Below, piece by piece: positions 26,582 through 35,181 of a stretch of DNA of 51,061 bases. A model generated the notes under the pieces. That model had not been told where the DNA came from and made no database searches. It saw only the letters and a program-made list of their open reading frames with translations. Within the stretch, counting starts at the first letter, position 1; every line of letters begins with the position of its first letter. The stretch lies in the NCBI GenBank assembly GCA_947381945.1, contig CANCXM010000023.1:1-51061 (forward strand). The letters run 5' to 3'. Position numbers and translations under genes: made by a program. This DNA is from an uncultured Muribaculaceae bacterium (GTDB taxonomy: Bacteria; Bacteroidota; Bacteroidia; Bacteroidales; Muribaculaceae).

Positions 26582-26589
26582 TAGATTTG
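26582..26589 (+). promoter_or_regulatory. Candidate internal promoter before fucI
   Basis: TAGATTTG matches the -7 consensus TAnnTTTG and lies 34 bp before the fucI ATG. No convincing -33 box is seen. A small ACTC-GAGT hairpin lies upstream (about 26549-26562). fucI may therefore have its own promoter as well as read-through from the methyltransferase genes. Confidence 0.4.
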
Positions 26590-26623
26590 CATCATAACTT
26601 CTATACAAAATATCATCAGTATC

Positions 26624-28402
26624 ATGAACACCTACCCTAAAATCGGTATCCGTCCCATCATTGACGCACGTCAAGGCGGAATCCGCGAAAGTCTTGAAGA
26701 CAAGACAATGAATCTGGCCAAAGCTGTGGCCAACCTCATATCCACTAACCTCCGTTATCCCGATGGCTCGCCCGTCGAATGTGTGATTGCCGACGGCACA
26801 ATCGGTCGTGTTCCCGAGTCAGCAGCCTGCGCCGAGAAATTCGAGCGCGAAGGTGTCGGAGCAACCATTTCGGTAACCTCATGCTGGTGCTACGGTTCGG
26901 AAACAATGGACATGAACCCCCATTGGCCGAAAGCTGTCTGGGGCTTCAATGGAACAGAACGTCCCGGAGCCGTATATCTCGCTGCCGTTCTCGCAGCCCA
27001 CGCCCAGAAGGGCCTCCCTGCATTCGGCATCTACGGACATGACGTGCAGGACCTCGACGACAATACAATCCCTGATGAAGTTGCCGAGAAACTTCTCCGC
27101 TTCGCCCGTGCCGCCCTCGCAGTTGCCCTCATGCGTGGCAAATCCTATCTCTCGATTGGCTCTGTCTGCATGGGTATCGCCGGCTCTATCGTCAATCCTG
27201 ATTTCTTCCAGGAATATCTCGGTATGCGCAACGAATCAGTCGATTCTACAGAAGTCATCCGCCGCATGACCCTCGGCATCTATGACCACGAGGAGTATGA
27301 GAAGGCTATGGAGTGGACTAAAAAATATTGCAAACCCCGCGAAGGCGAGGACTTCAAGAACCGTCCCGAAAAGAAAAAGACCCGCGAGGAAAAAGATTCT
27401 GACTGGGAATTCATCGTCAAGATGACTCTTATTGTTCGCGACCTTCTTATCGGCAACCCCAAACTCCGCGAGATGGGCTACAAGGAAGAGGCTCTCGGCC
27501 ACAACGCAATTGCCGGCGGCTTCCAGGGTCAGCGTCAGTGGACCGACTTCTATCCCAACGGCGACTTCACCGAAGCACTCCTCAACACCTCGTTTGACTG
27601 GAACGGTATCCGCGAGGCATTCGTATTCGCAACCGAGAACGATTCCTGCAACGGCGTGGCAATGCTCTTCGGCCACCTTCTCACCAACCGTGCCCAGTTC
27701 TTCAGCGATGTCCGCACTTACTGGAGCCCCGATGCTGTGAAGCGCGTTACCGGTAAAGAACTTACAGGCCGTGCAGCCGGCGGTATGATTCACCTCATCA
27801 ACTCCGGCGCGACCACTCTCGACGGAACAGGCCAATCAGTCGATCCCGAAGGAAACCCCACCATGAAGCCCCACTGGGAAATGAACAATGAAGACGTCGA
27901 GAAGTGTCTCGGAGCCACCACATGGTATCCTGCTGACCGCGACTACTTCCGTGGAGGCGGTTTCTCTTCCAACTTCCTCACCAAGGGTGGAATGCCTGTG
28001 ACCATGAGCCGTCTCAACATCGTCAAAGGCCTCGGCCCGGTTCTTCAGATTGCAGAAGGCTGGACAGCCGATGTTGATCCCGAAATCATGAAGGTCCTCG
28101 ACATGCGCACAGACCCCACATGGCCCACCACATGGTTCGTTCCCCGTCTCTGCCCCGACCGCGACGCCTTCAAGGATGTCTACTCAGTCATGAACAACTG
28201 GGGTGCAAACCACGGTGCAATCTCTTACGGCCATATCGGTCAGGACCTCATCACCCTTGCCTCGATTCTCAGAATCCCCGTATGTATGCACAACGTAGAG
28301 GACGACAAGATTTTCCGTCCCGCGGCATGGAACGCATTCGGCATGGATAAGGAAGGTTCCGACTACCGTGCATGTGCAGCCTACGGCCCCATCTACAAGT
28401 AA
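26624..28402 (+). CDS. fucI: L-fucose isomerase
   Basis: A 592-residue enzyme, one residue longer than E. coli FucI, that converts L-fucose to L-fuculose in the cytosol (it may also act on D-arabinose). Sequence identity to the family is evident throughout. The catalytic metal ligands fall at Glu338 (FVFATEND) and Asp362 (FFSDVRTYW), one residue from their positions in the E. coli enzyme (337 and 361), and the C-terminal [10 protein letters not shown] with [18 protein letters not shown] completes the site. It is followed by a hairpin terminator, then a mutarotase and the fucose permease, a normal fucose-uptake set. Fuculokinase and the aldolase are not in this window. The unusual feature is its place directly behind corrinoid-methyltransferase genes. 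Confidence 0.97.
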   Translation: MNTYPKIGIRPIIDARQGGIRESLEDKTMNLAKAVANLISTNLRYPDGSPVECVIADGTIGRVPESAACAEKFEREGVGATISVTSCWCYGSETMDMNPHWPKAVWGFNGTERPGAVYLAAVLAAHAQKGLPAFGIYGHDVQDLDDNTIPDEVAEKLLRFARAALAVALMRGKSYLSIGSVCMGIAGSIVNPDFFQEYLGMRNESVDSTEVIRRMTLGIYDHEEYEKAMEWTKKYCKPREGEDFKNRPEKKKTREEKDSDWEFIVKMTLIVRDLLIGNPKLREMGYKEEALGHNAIAGGFQGQRQWTDFYPNGDFTEALLNTSFDWNGIREAFVFATENDSCNGVAMLFGHLLTNRAQFFSDVRTYWSPDAVKRVTGKELTGRAAGGMIHLINSGATTLDGTGQSVDPEGNPTMKPHWEMNNEDVEKCLGATTWYPADRDYFRGGGFSSNFLTKGGMPVTMSRLNIVKGLGPVLQIAEGWTADVDPEIMKVLDMRTDPTWPTTWFVPRLCPDRDAFKDVYSVMNNWGANHGAISYGHIGQDLITLASILRIPVCMHNVEDDKIFRPAAWNAFGMDKEGSDYRACAAYGPIYK

Positions 28403-28418
28403 TCATCAACCCACAGAA

Positions 28419-28458
28419 ACTGCAGGGACGCGCCAAGGCGCGTCCCCTACAGTTTTTT
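28419..28458 (+). terminator. Strong hairpin terminator inside the fucose operon
   Basis: A perfect 10-bp G/C-rich stem, GGGACGCGCC (28425-28434) with GGCGCGTCCC (28437-28446), closed by a 2-nt AA loop. It is extended outside by imperfect ACTG/CAGT pairing and followed by seven T. It lies between fucI and the mutarotase gene, so it should reduce expression of the mutarotase and permease relative to fucI. Confidence 0.8.
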
Positions 28459-28470
28459 TAACCCTATATT

Positions 28471-28860
28471 ATGGAAAATAAGGAAAAAGGCTATCCGATG
28501 CGCCCTTACGCAGTGCCAGTAAAGCGCTATTGCCGCACCCTTGATTTGAAAGATGACCCCGAACTCATCCGGGAATACCGCAAACGCCATGCAGAGGAAA
28601 ACTTCTGGCCTGAAATTCTTAAAGGCATCAAGGAAGTCGGAATCCTGGAAATGGACATCTATCTGCGCGGGACACGCCTGATGATGATTCTTGAAGTCCC
28701 GGAGGATCTTGACCTCGACGAAGCAATGAGCCGCCTCGCCACACTGCCGAGACAGCAGGAATGGGAAGACTACATGTCGATTTTCCAACAGGCCGAACCC
28801 GGAGCATCCTCTGCTGAAAAATGGCAACCCATGGAACGGGTGTTCCATCTGTATGACTAA
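28471..28860 (+). CDS. RhaM-like mutarotase (L-fucose/L-rhamnose type)
   Basis: A 129-residue protein of the RhaM (DUF718) family, small dimeric enzymes that interconvert sugar anomers. Recognisable features are the EYRKRHAEENFWPEILKGIKEVGI segment (conserved His and Trp-Pro-Glu), the central IYLRGTRLMMILEVPED strand pair and the C-terminal WQPMERVFHLYD. Between fucI and fucP its likely substrate is L-fucose. This type often replaces the unrelated FucU in Bacteroidetes. Start 28471 is used; Met10 at 28498 is an alternative. Its stop overlaps a possible upstream start of the permease (TAATG), so the two are closely coupled. Confidence 0.85.
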   Translation: MENKEKGYPMRPYAVPVKRYCRTLDLKDDPELIREYRKRHAEENFWPEILKGIKEVGILEMDIYLRGTRLMMILEVPEDLDLDEAMSRLATLPRQQEWEDYMSIFQQAEPGASSAEKWQPMERVFHLYD

Positions 28861-28982
28861 TGACAAAACTGTCAATCGCTCAACTCTTTTCAACAAATCC
28901 AAAAGATCTGTTCCCAAACCTTTCTTCTCGCATCCTTACCTTAGACCAACCTGTAAAAAAACTGTATTCTCCACAAAAAAAA

Positions 28983-30284
28983 ATGAAAGAGAACCAATCA
29001 CTCCTTCGGGCCAACGGAATAAATTACCTTGTGCCTTTCATTCTCATCACAAGTTGCTTTGCGTTGTGGGGCTTCGCCAACGACATCACTAACCCAATGG
29101 TGAAAGCTTTCTCAAAGATATTCCGCATGAGCGTCACAGACGGCACACTCGTCCAGGTGGCATTCTACGGCGGCTACTTCGCAATGGCTTTCCCGGCTGC
29201 AATCTTCATTCGCCGATTCTCCTACAAAGCCGGTGTGCTTCTCGGTCTCGGACTCTACGCTTGCGGTGCGTTCCTCTTCTATCCCGCGATGCTGACCGGA
29301 AGTTACTACCCCTTCCTCGTCGCATACTTCATCCTCACATGCGGCCTCTCATTCCTCGAAACAAGTTGCAATCCATATATTCTCACCATGGGTTCGGAGG
29401 AGACCGCTACGCGCCGCCTAAACATGGCACAGTCCTTCAACCCTGTAGGGTCACTGCTCGGCATGTGGACAGCCATGACCTTCATTCAAGCGAAACTCAA
29501 CCCGATGGAATCGGAAGCCCGCGCGACACTCAGCGATGCGGAATTTGAAGCCGTGCGCGACGCAGACCTTCTCACACTTATCACCCCCTACGTATTCATC
29601 GGACTTGTCGTCCTCTTGATGTTTGTAGTCATCGCCATCACCAAAATGCCCAAAAACGGCGACAAGTCACACGACATTCATTTTCTCTCCACCCTCAAGC
29701 GCATCTTCTCGCTCAGCCGCTACCGCGAAGGTGTCATCGCGCAGTTCTTCTATGTAGGCGCGCAGATTATGTGCTGGACATTCATCATCCAGTATGGCAC
29801 ACGCGTGTTCATGCTTGAAGGTCTCGATGAAAAGAGCGCGGAAGTCCTCTCGCAGAAATTCAACATCATCGCGATGGCAATCTTCTGCTGCAGCCGCTTC
29901 GTCTGCACCTACCTCCTGCGCTACATCAACGCCGGTCGTCTGCTCGCCGTGCTTGCCACAGCAGCAGCCATACTGACAGTGGGTGTAATCCTCTTCCAGG
30001 ACCGCATGGGAGTGTACTGTCTCGTCGGTGTCTCAGCCTGCATGTCGCTCATGTTCCCGACCATCTATGGCATAGCCCTCAACGGCCTCGGCGACGATGC
30101 CAAATTCGGTGCTGCCGGCCTCATCATGGCCATCCTCGGCGGTTCGGTCCTTCCTCCGCTCCAGGCACGCATCATCGACTGCGGCACAATCGCCAACTTC
30201 CCCGCTGTCAACCTCTCCTTCATCCTCCCACTCATCTGCTTCCTCGTCATCATTGTCTACGGCATCCGCCGAGCAAAAGACTGA
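28983..30284 (+). CDS. fucP: L-fucose:proton symporter (MFS)
   Basis: A 433-residue major-facilitator permease with 12 predicted transmembrane helices that imports L-fucose with protons. It closely follows E. coli FucP: NYLVPFILITSCFALWGFAND at the start, FYGGYFAMAFPAAIFIRRFSYKAG, and FLETSCNPYILTMGSEETATRRLNMAQSFN. The start is ATG 28983; a further ATG at 28860 would add 41 residues that do not resemble the family. It is the last gene of the plus block, followed by the terminator at 30341-30379. Whether it also accepts O-methylated fucose cannot be judged from sequence. Confidence 0.93.
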   Translation: MKENQSLLRANGINYLVPFILITSCFALWGFANDITNPMVKAFSKIFRMSVTDGTLVQVAFYGGYFAMAFPAAIFIRRFSYKAGVLLGLGLYACGAFLFYPAMLTGSYYPFLVAYFILTCGLSFLETSCNPYILTMGSEETATRRLNMAQSFNPVGSLLGMWTAMTFIQAKLNPMESEARATLSDAEFEAVRDADLLTLITPYVFIGLVVLLMFVVIAITKMPKNGDKSHDIHFLSTLKRIFSLSRYREGVIAQFFYVGAQIMCWTFIIQYGTRVFMLEGLDEKSAEVLSQKFNIIAMAIFCCSRFVCTYLLRYINAGRLLAVLATAAAILTVGVILFQDRMGVYCLVGVSACMSLMFPTIYGIALNGLGDDAKFGAAGLIMAILGGSVLPPLQARIIDCGTIANFPAVNLSFILPLICFLVIIVYGIRRAKD

Positions 30285-30340
30285 TGACAATTTCATCTGT
30301 TGTTTTTCAGACAATAACTGATTGACAAGTCATAAAAAAA

Positions 30341-30379
30341 CTCCGGCCGGGAGCGTGGGTTAAGCGCTTCCGGCCGGAG
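30341..30379 (-). terminator. Terminator of LRR gene copy 1
   Basis: CTCCGGCCGG (30341-30350) pairs perfectly with CCGGCCGGAG (30370-30379), and on the minus strand the stem is followed directly by seven T. It ends the LRR gene and could also stop plus-strand transcripts from fucP, 57 bp away. Confidence 0.9.
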
Positions 30380-30437
30380 AATGTTTTATGTGGGTGCGTC
30401 AATCAAATCCTTTGATTAGGCGGAGAGGTTAGCGGGA

Positions 30438-31493
30438 TTAATAGTTCCACTGGCAGGCAACCATGCGGAGGTTGTCACAGGCGATGGTGCGGAAGTCAGT
30501 GATGGTGTTGAAGCGGCAGTTGATGTAGGTAAGGGCCTGGTCAAATGACACGTCAAGCATGGTCAACTGGTTGTTGTTGCAGAGAAGACGCTGGAGGAAG
30601 GTCTGGTTCGAGAGGTCCAGGGAGGTCAGGTCGTTGTAGGAGCAGTCAACATACTGGAGGTTCGGGCAACCTTCCACAGAGAGGGTGGTCAGGTCGTTGT
30701 AGGAACATACAAGGTCAAGAAGGGCGTTGCAGTTGCGGACTCCGAGCGTGGTCATGTTGTTGTCTGAGCAGATGAGGGTTGACAGTGAGGGGAGACCGGA
30801 AACGATGAAGTTGGTGATCTCGTTGTCGTCAACGTTGAGGTTCTGGAGGTTCTCGACTCCGGCGAGAGTGACGGAGGTCAGCTTGTTGTAGCCGCAGTAG
30901 AGGTTCTTAAGATTCGTACAGCCTGAGACGTTGAGGTTCTCGAGGTGGCAGCCCTGGCAGTTGAGGGTCTTGAGGTTGGCGCTGTTGGCGAGGCTGAGCT
31001 CGACGAACAGGTTGTTCGATACGTTAAGGTTCTCAAGAAGCGGGGTGTCGGTAAGGCTGATGTCGGTCAGACGGTTCTTGTAGACGGCAACCTTCTGGAG
31101 GTTCTCGCAGCCGTCGAAGTCAATTGTCGTAATCTTGTTGCGGCCTGCGTTAAGGTCGGCGAGGGCCGGACAGTTGGCGACGCTGAGTGAGGTCAGTTCG
31201 TTGCGTGATACATCCACTTTCGAAAGGGCCTTGAAGCCTGAGAGGTTCAGACTGCCTCCGAGTTTCTTATCCTTCCATTCAATGGCGGTGACGTGGCCGT
31301 TCTCGATGGTCACACCTTCGATTGAGGAGAGGTTATTGATATTGGAGACTTTGAGAGCCGAGGCATTGGTTCCTTCGCGGGAGGGCTCAGATAAAAAAGC
31401 TTTGAGCTGTTTGGCTTCGTTCTTGTCGAGATTCTGAGCAAATGCACTCATGCTACCCAGCATGACTGCAATGATTAATAACGCTTTTTTCAT
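30438..31493 (-). CDS. Exported leucine-rich-repeat protein, copy 1
   Basis: A 351-residue exported protein: signal peptide MKKALLIIAVMLGSMSAFA, a short helical region (about 22-45, DKNEAKQLKAFLSEPSREG), then about 12-13 leucine-rich repeats of 20-22 residues (pattern LxxLxVxxCxxLxxLxCxxNxLTxL) to the end. Many repeats carry a cysteine at the turn, so the fold is a curved LRR solenoid, probably for binding a protein or glycan in the periplasm or at the surface. There is no membrane anchor or sorting domain. The sequence is identical to the gene at 32177-33232. The shared upstream DNA is only 40 bp, so the two copies may have different promoters. Function unknown. Confidence 0.88.
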   Translation of the reverse strand: MKKALLIIAVMLGSMSAFAQNLDKNEAKQLKAFLSEPSREGTNASALKVSNINNLSSIEGVTIENGHVTAIEWKDKKLGGSLNLSGFKALSKVDVSRNELTSLSVANCPALADLNAGRNKITTIDFDGCENLQKVAVYKNRLTDISLTDTPLLENLNVSNNLFVELSLANSANLKTLNCQGCHLENLNVSGCTNLKNLYCGYNKLTSVTLAGVENLQNLNVDDNEITNFIVSGLPSLSTLICSDNNMTTLGVRNCNALLDLVCSYNDLTTLSVEGCPNLQYVDCSYNDLTSLDLSNQTFLQRLLCNNNQLTMLDVSFDQALTYINCRFNTITDFRTIACDNLRMVACQWNY

Positions 31494-31533
31494 AAAACAA
31501 TAGTTGATTTTGTTAATTTTATTTATCTAACAA

Positions 31534-32073
31534 TTCGGGTTCTAAAAAGGTTTCTGAAAAGTTAAGATTTCTTTTAAATTCGCATTTTTAATGTAATTAT
31601 ATTGCAGGGGGTTATTGGATTGTTGGGGGATTAAATATGAGGTGTCAAGGGTTGGTATTAAACGTGGGTATTATCGGACATCTTCGATGCCCGTGGTGGA
31701 AGAATCATTCATTTACCCCGCGCCTCACTCCCGGCTACGGGAGTGAGGCCTTCGGCCGTCGCCCGTGGCCGTCCGCTCGTGGCTACCAGCGCACCACTGC
31801 TTCGCAGCTTATCGGTTGCCATCCGGTATGGTAACGTCAAAGCACTGTTTCGTGGCCTATCGGTTGCCATACGGCACGGTGGCACCACTGCGTAGCTGCG
31901 ATATAACTATCCTTCACTCTTGTTATTTTTATATTGCTTTTACCGAATTTTATCGGACAGCAATAATAATTTACTTGAAATTAATCTTTTGTTACTTCTG
32001 TCATTATGTACCTTTCAGGTATTTACGAATTTCATGCACTTTAATTACTGTAAACTCCATTCCATACTGGATG
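31534..32073. other. Spacer between the duplicated LRR genes with dispersed repeat motifs
   Basis: This 540-bp non-coding spacer has an AT-rich part next to copy 1, probably its promoter region. It then carries a 31-bp element at 31666-31696 whose exact reverse complement lies at 44327-44357, an 11-bp perfect hairpin (31722-31732 with 31739-31749), and two CGGTTGCCAT-CGG motifs (about 31813 and 31859) related to motifs at 44150-44240. The region 31880-32073 is AT-rich with no recognisable feature. Short frames here show no coding character. Confidence 0.7.
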
Positions 32074-32079
32074 AAAAAA

Positions 32080-32118
32080 CTCCGGCCGGGAGCGTGGGTT
32101 AAGCGCTTCCGGCCGGAG
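32080..32118 (-). terminator. Terminator of LRR gene copy 2
   Basis: Same 10-bp CTCCGGCCGG/CCGGCCGGAG stem as copy 1, followed by six rather than seven T on the minus strand. Confidence 0.9.
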
Positions 32119-32176
32119 AATGTTTTATGTGGGTGCGTCAATCAAATCCTTTGATTAGGCGGAGAGGTTAGCGGGA

Positions 32177-33232
32177 TTAATAGTTCCACTGGCAGGCAAC
32201 CATGCGGAGGTTGTCACAGGCGATGGTGCGGAAGTCAGTGATGGTGTTGAAGCGGCAGTTGATGTAGGTAAGGGCCTGGTCAAATGACACGTCAAGCATG
32301 GTCAACTGGTTGTTGTTGCAGAGAAGACGCTGGAGGAAGGTCTGGTTCGAGAGGTCCAGGGAGGTCAGGTCGTTGTAGGAGCAGTCAACATACTGGAGGT
32401 TCGGGCAACCTTCCACAGAGAGGGTGGTCAGGTCGTTGTAGGAACATACAAGGTCAAGAAGGGCGTTGCAGTTGCGGACTCCGAGCGTGGTCATGTTGTT
32501 GTCTGAGCAGATGAGGGTTGACAGTGAGGGGAGACCGGAAACGATGAAGTTGGTGATCTCGTTGTCGTCAACGTTGAGGTTCTGGAGGTTCTCGACTCCG
32601 GCGAGAGTGACGGAGGTCAGCTTGTTGTAGCCGCAGTAGAGGTTCTTAAGATTCGTACAGCCTGAGACGTTGAGGTTCTCGAGGTGGCAGCCCTGGCAGT
32701 TGAGGGTCTTGAGGTTGGCGCTGTTGGCGAGGCTGAGCTCGACGAACAGGTTGTTCGATACGTTAAGGTTCTCAAGAAGCGGGGTGTCGGTAAGGCTGAT
32801 GTCGGTCAGACGGTTCTTGTAGACGGCAACCTTCTGGAGGTTCTCGCAGCCGTCGAAGTCAATTGTCGTAATCTTGTTGCGGCCTGCGTTAAGGTCGGCG
32901 AGGGCCGGACAGTTGGCGACGCTGAGTGAGGTCAGTTCGTTGCGTGATACATCCACTTTCGAAAGGGCCTTGAAGCCTGAGAGGTTCAGACTGCCTCCGA
33001 GTTTCTTATCCTTCCATTCAATGGCGGTGACGTGGCCGTTCTCGATGGTCACACCTTCGATTGAGGAGAGGTTATTGATATTGGAGACTTTGAGAGCCGA
33101 GGCATTGGTTCCTTCGCGGGAGGGCTCAGATAAAAAAGCTTTGAGCTGTTTGGCTTCGTTCTTGTCGAGATTCTGAGCAAATGCACTCATGCTACCCAGC
33201 ATGACTGCAATGATTAATAACGCTTTTTTCAT
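32177..33232 (-). CDS. Exported leucine-rich-repeat protein, copy 2
   Basis: A 351-residue protein identical to the one encoded at 30438-31493: signal peptide, short helical segment, then about 12-13 LRR units. Identity in every frame means very recent duplication, active gene conversion or an assembly artefact. The DNA beyond 40 bp upstream differs from copy 1, so expression may differ. The dnaB gene ends 124 bp upstream on the same strand, but it is unlikely to be functionally linked. Confidence 0.88.
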   Translation of the reverse strand: MKKALLIIAVMLGSMSAFAQNLDKNEAKQLKAFLSEPSREGTNASALKVSNINNLSSIEGVTIENGHVTAIEWKDKKLGGSLNLSGFKALSKVDVSRNELTSLSVANCPALADLNAGRNKITTIDFDGCENLQKVAVYKNRLTDISLTDTPLLENLNVSNNLFVELSLANSANLKTLNCQGCHLENLNVSGCTNLKNLYCGYNKLTSVTLAGVENLQNLNVDDNEITNFIVSGLPSLSTLICSDNNMTTLGVRNCNALLDLVCSYNDLTTLSVEGCPNLQYVDCSYNDLTSLDLSNQTFLQRLLCNNNQLTMLDVSFDQALTYINCRFNTITDFRTIACDNLRMVACQWNY

Positions 33233-33355
33233 AAAACAATAGTTGATTTTGTTAATTTTATTTATCTAACAACCCTTGTTTCAAAAAAGTTTTATCAGCG
33301 TTAAAAATCACCGCCACAGTAGTCTCTGACAGCTATTTTTTTGAATGTCACCTTA

Positions 33356-34927
33356 TCAGAACGGAGCCATGTCATCGGATGTGGCACCGAGAATGTCGGC
33401 GGAACCGCCGCTAAATGGGCTTGCAGGAGCAAAAGCGTCGCCACCGCCGTCGTCGCCGGAATTCAGGCGCGACACCTTGCTGCCGCTTGCCATCTCGACC
33501 TCTCCCTCCCAGTTCTCGAAACGGGCATAGCGCGACTTGAAGCGCATCTTCACGTCGTCGACACGACCGCTACGGTGCTTGGCAACGATAAATTCGGCAA
33601 GACCACGGATGTCATTTCCGGCTGCGTCGACTCCGGAGCGCAGATAGTATTCCGGACGGTGGATGAAGCAGACGATGTCGGCGTCCTGCTCGATCGCACC
33701 CGACTCACGGAGGTCGCTCAGTTGCGGACGCTTGCCATCCTTGCTGTCAGCACCGCGCGATTCGACACTTCGGTTGAGCTGCGACAGGGCCACAATCGGG
33801 ATATTGAGTTCCTTGGCAAGTTGCTTGAGCGAACGTGAAATCATCGAGACCTCCTGTTCGCGCGAACCGAACTTCATGCCGGAAGCGTTCATCAGCTGCA
33901 AGTAGTCGATGATTATAAAGGATACATTATGTTCGCGCACGAGACGGCGGGCTTTCGTTCGGAGCTCGAAGATTGAAAGCGAGGCTGTGTCGTCGATATA
34001 GAGAGGAGCGCTATAGAGATTCTTCACGCGCGACATGAGCTGATCCCATTCCATCTGCGAGAGCTGTCCGCTCTTGATTTTTTCACCTTCAATCTCGCAG
34101 GTGTTCTGGATGAGACGGTTGACGAGCTGCACGTTGGACATTTCGAGCGAGAAGATTGCCACGGGGATGTTATAGTCCACGGCCATGTTCTTGGCCATTG
34201 AAAGCACAAACGCAGTCTTACCCATCGCAGGACGGGCGGCGATGATGATAAGGTCGCTCCGCTGCCATCCTGATGTCAGCTTGTCGAGCTCATGGTAGCC
34301 CGATTCAAGACCGGAAAGACCGGAGGTGCGGTTGGCGGCAGTCTGAATCTGCTCGATTGCAGCATTGATGACAGGGTCGATCTGAGTCACGTCCTTCTTG
34401 ACGTTGCGCTGCGAGATTTCAAAGAGCTTGCCTTCGGCTTCCTGAAGAAGATCATCCACATCGTAGCTCTCGTCGAATGCCTGAGCCTCAATCTGCGAGG
34501 CAAATTTGATAAGCTCTCGGGCAAGGTATTTCTGCGCAACGATACGGGCGTGGAACTCGACGTGGGCACCGGAAGCGACACGGGATGTGAGTTCGGAGAT
34601 GCGGAGCGGGCCGCCTGCTCCTTCGAGTTCGCCCATCAGACGGAGTTTTTCAGTGACGGTGAGCATGTCGATGCTCTGCTGAGCTGCACCGAGACTCTGA
34701 ATGGCGGCATAGATTTTCTGATTGGCAGGATCGTAGAACGACTCCGGCTTCAGAATGTCACAGACCACAGTATAGGCATCCTTTTCGAGCATCAAAGCAC
34801 CGAGGACGGCCTCTTCAAGATCATTGTCGCGCGGTGGGATGCGTCCACCGTGATCAAAGATTGAGACGTTCTGGGGCTTCTGACGGGAAGAGCGTTGGGG
34901 ATTGAAACCGGATGATTCCTGTGGCAT
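33356..34927 (-). CDS. dnaB: Replicative DNA helicase
   Basis: A 523-residue hexameric helicase that unwinds DNA at the replication fork. The N-terminal DnaB domain (about residues 33-140, NDLEEAVLGALMLEKDAY) and the C-terminal RecA-like domain are complete. Walker A is ARPAMGKT at 231-238, Walker B lies in FIIIDYLQLM, and the later VALSQLNRSVESR and SDLRESGAIEQDADIV motifs are canonical. The C-terminal tail has a glycine-rich acidic stretch (DDGGGD). No intein interrupts the gene. It is divergent from ispE. The minus-strand TACCTTTG at 35072-35079 is its likely -7 element, giving a long leader of about 140 nt. Confidence 0.97.
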   Translation of the reverse strand: MPQESSGFNPQRSSRQKPQNVSIFDHGGRIPPRDNDLEEAVLGALMLEKDAYTVVCDILKPESFYDPANQKIYAAIQSLGAAQQSIDMLTVTEKLRLMGELEGAGGPLRISELTSRVASGAHVEFHARIVAQKYLARELIKFASQIEAQAFDESYDVDDLLQEAEGKLFEISQRNVKKDVTQIDPVINAAIEQIQTAANRTSGLSGLESGYHELDKLTSGWQRSDLIIIAARPAMGKTAFVLSMAKNMAVDYNIPVAIFSLEMSNVQLVNRLIQNTCEIEGEKIKSGQLSQMEWDQLMSRVKNLYSAPLYIDDTASLSIFELRTKARRLVREHNVSFIIIDYLQLMNASGMKFGSREQEVSMISRSLKQLAKELNIPIVALSQLNRSVESRGADSKDGKRPQLSDLRESGAIEQDADIVCFIHRPEYYLRSGVDAAGNDIRGLAEFIVAKHRSGRVDDVKMRFKSRYARFENWEGEVEMASGSKVSRLNSGDDGGGDAFAPASPFSGGSADILGATSDDMAPF

Positions 34928-35071
34928 GGCGGGAGTTGGTTCTGAATATCTGAATTACGGATTAAATGGAAGTGAGGAGATTGATAATCGTGGAAAATTA
35001 AGGGGAGAGGACGGGGAGGGAACAGTTCGGAGAGAGTGGGGAGAAAAGTGTCGGGAGGAGGTTTACGGTTA

Positions 35072-35141
35072 CAAAGGTACGCAATTTTAATGCCAAAAAG
35101 GTGCGATAATACAAATTTTACCGACAAAAACCGTAACTTTG
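35072..35141. promoter_or_regulatory. Divergent dnaB/ispE promoters
   Basis: Minus strand TACCTTTG (35072-35079) would serve dnaB, and plus strand TAACTTTG (35134-35141) would serve ispE; both match TAnnTTTG. The ispE start site would fall about 35 nt before its ATG. The -33 elements are weak. Confidence 0.5.
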
Positions 35142-35181
35142 CGCACCCGCAACATTCTTTCCTCCTAACAATCCATCAATT

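Larger units (their letters stand above)
30335..31533 (-). repeat. Copy 1 of a 1199-bp direct duplication
   Basis: This block, from the A tract before the terminator hairpin to 40 bp upstream of the LRR start codon, recurs at 32074-33272 in the same orientation with an offset of 1739 bp. I found no difference in the stretches compared, and the translations are identical in all compared frames, so identity is at or near 100%. The flanks differ at both ends. Confidence 0.95.
32074..33272 (-). repeat. Copy 2 of the 1199-bp direct duplication
   Basis: Second copy of the block at 30335-31533, same orientation. It includes the terminator, the full LRR gene and 40 bp upstream of the start codon. 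Sequence outside the block is unrelated to the flanks of copy 1, apart from possible weak similarity just upstream. Confidence 0.95.

Noticed and set aside
28860..28982. 41-residue N-terminal extension of FucP
   Set aside because: An ATG exists, but the extra residues do not match FucP, and the family's first helix follows the ATG at 28983.
30335..33272. Insertion sequence or composite transposon
   Set aside because: Neither the repeats nor the spacer encodes a transposase, and the repeat ends lack terminal inverted repeats.
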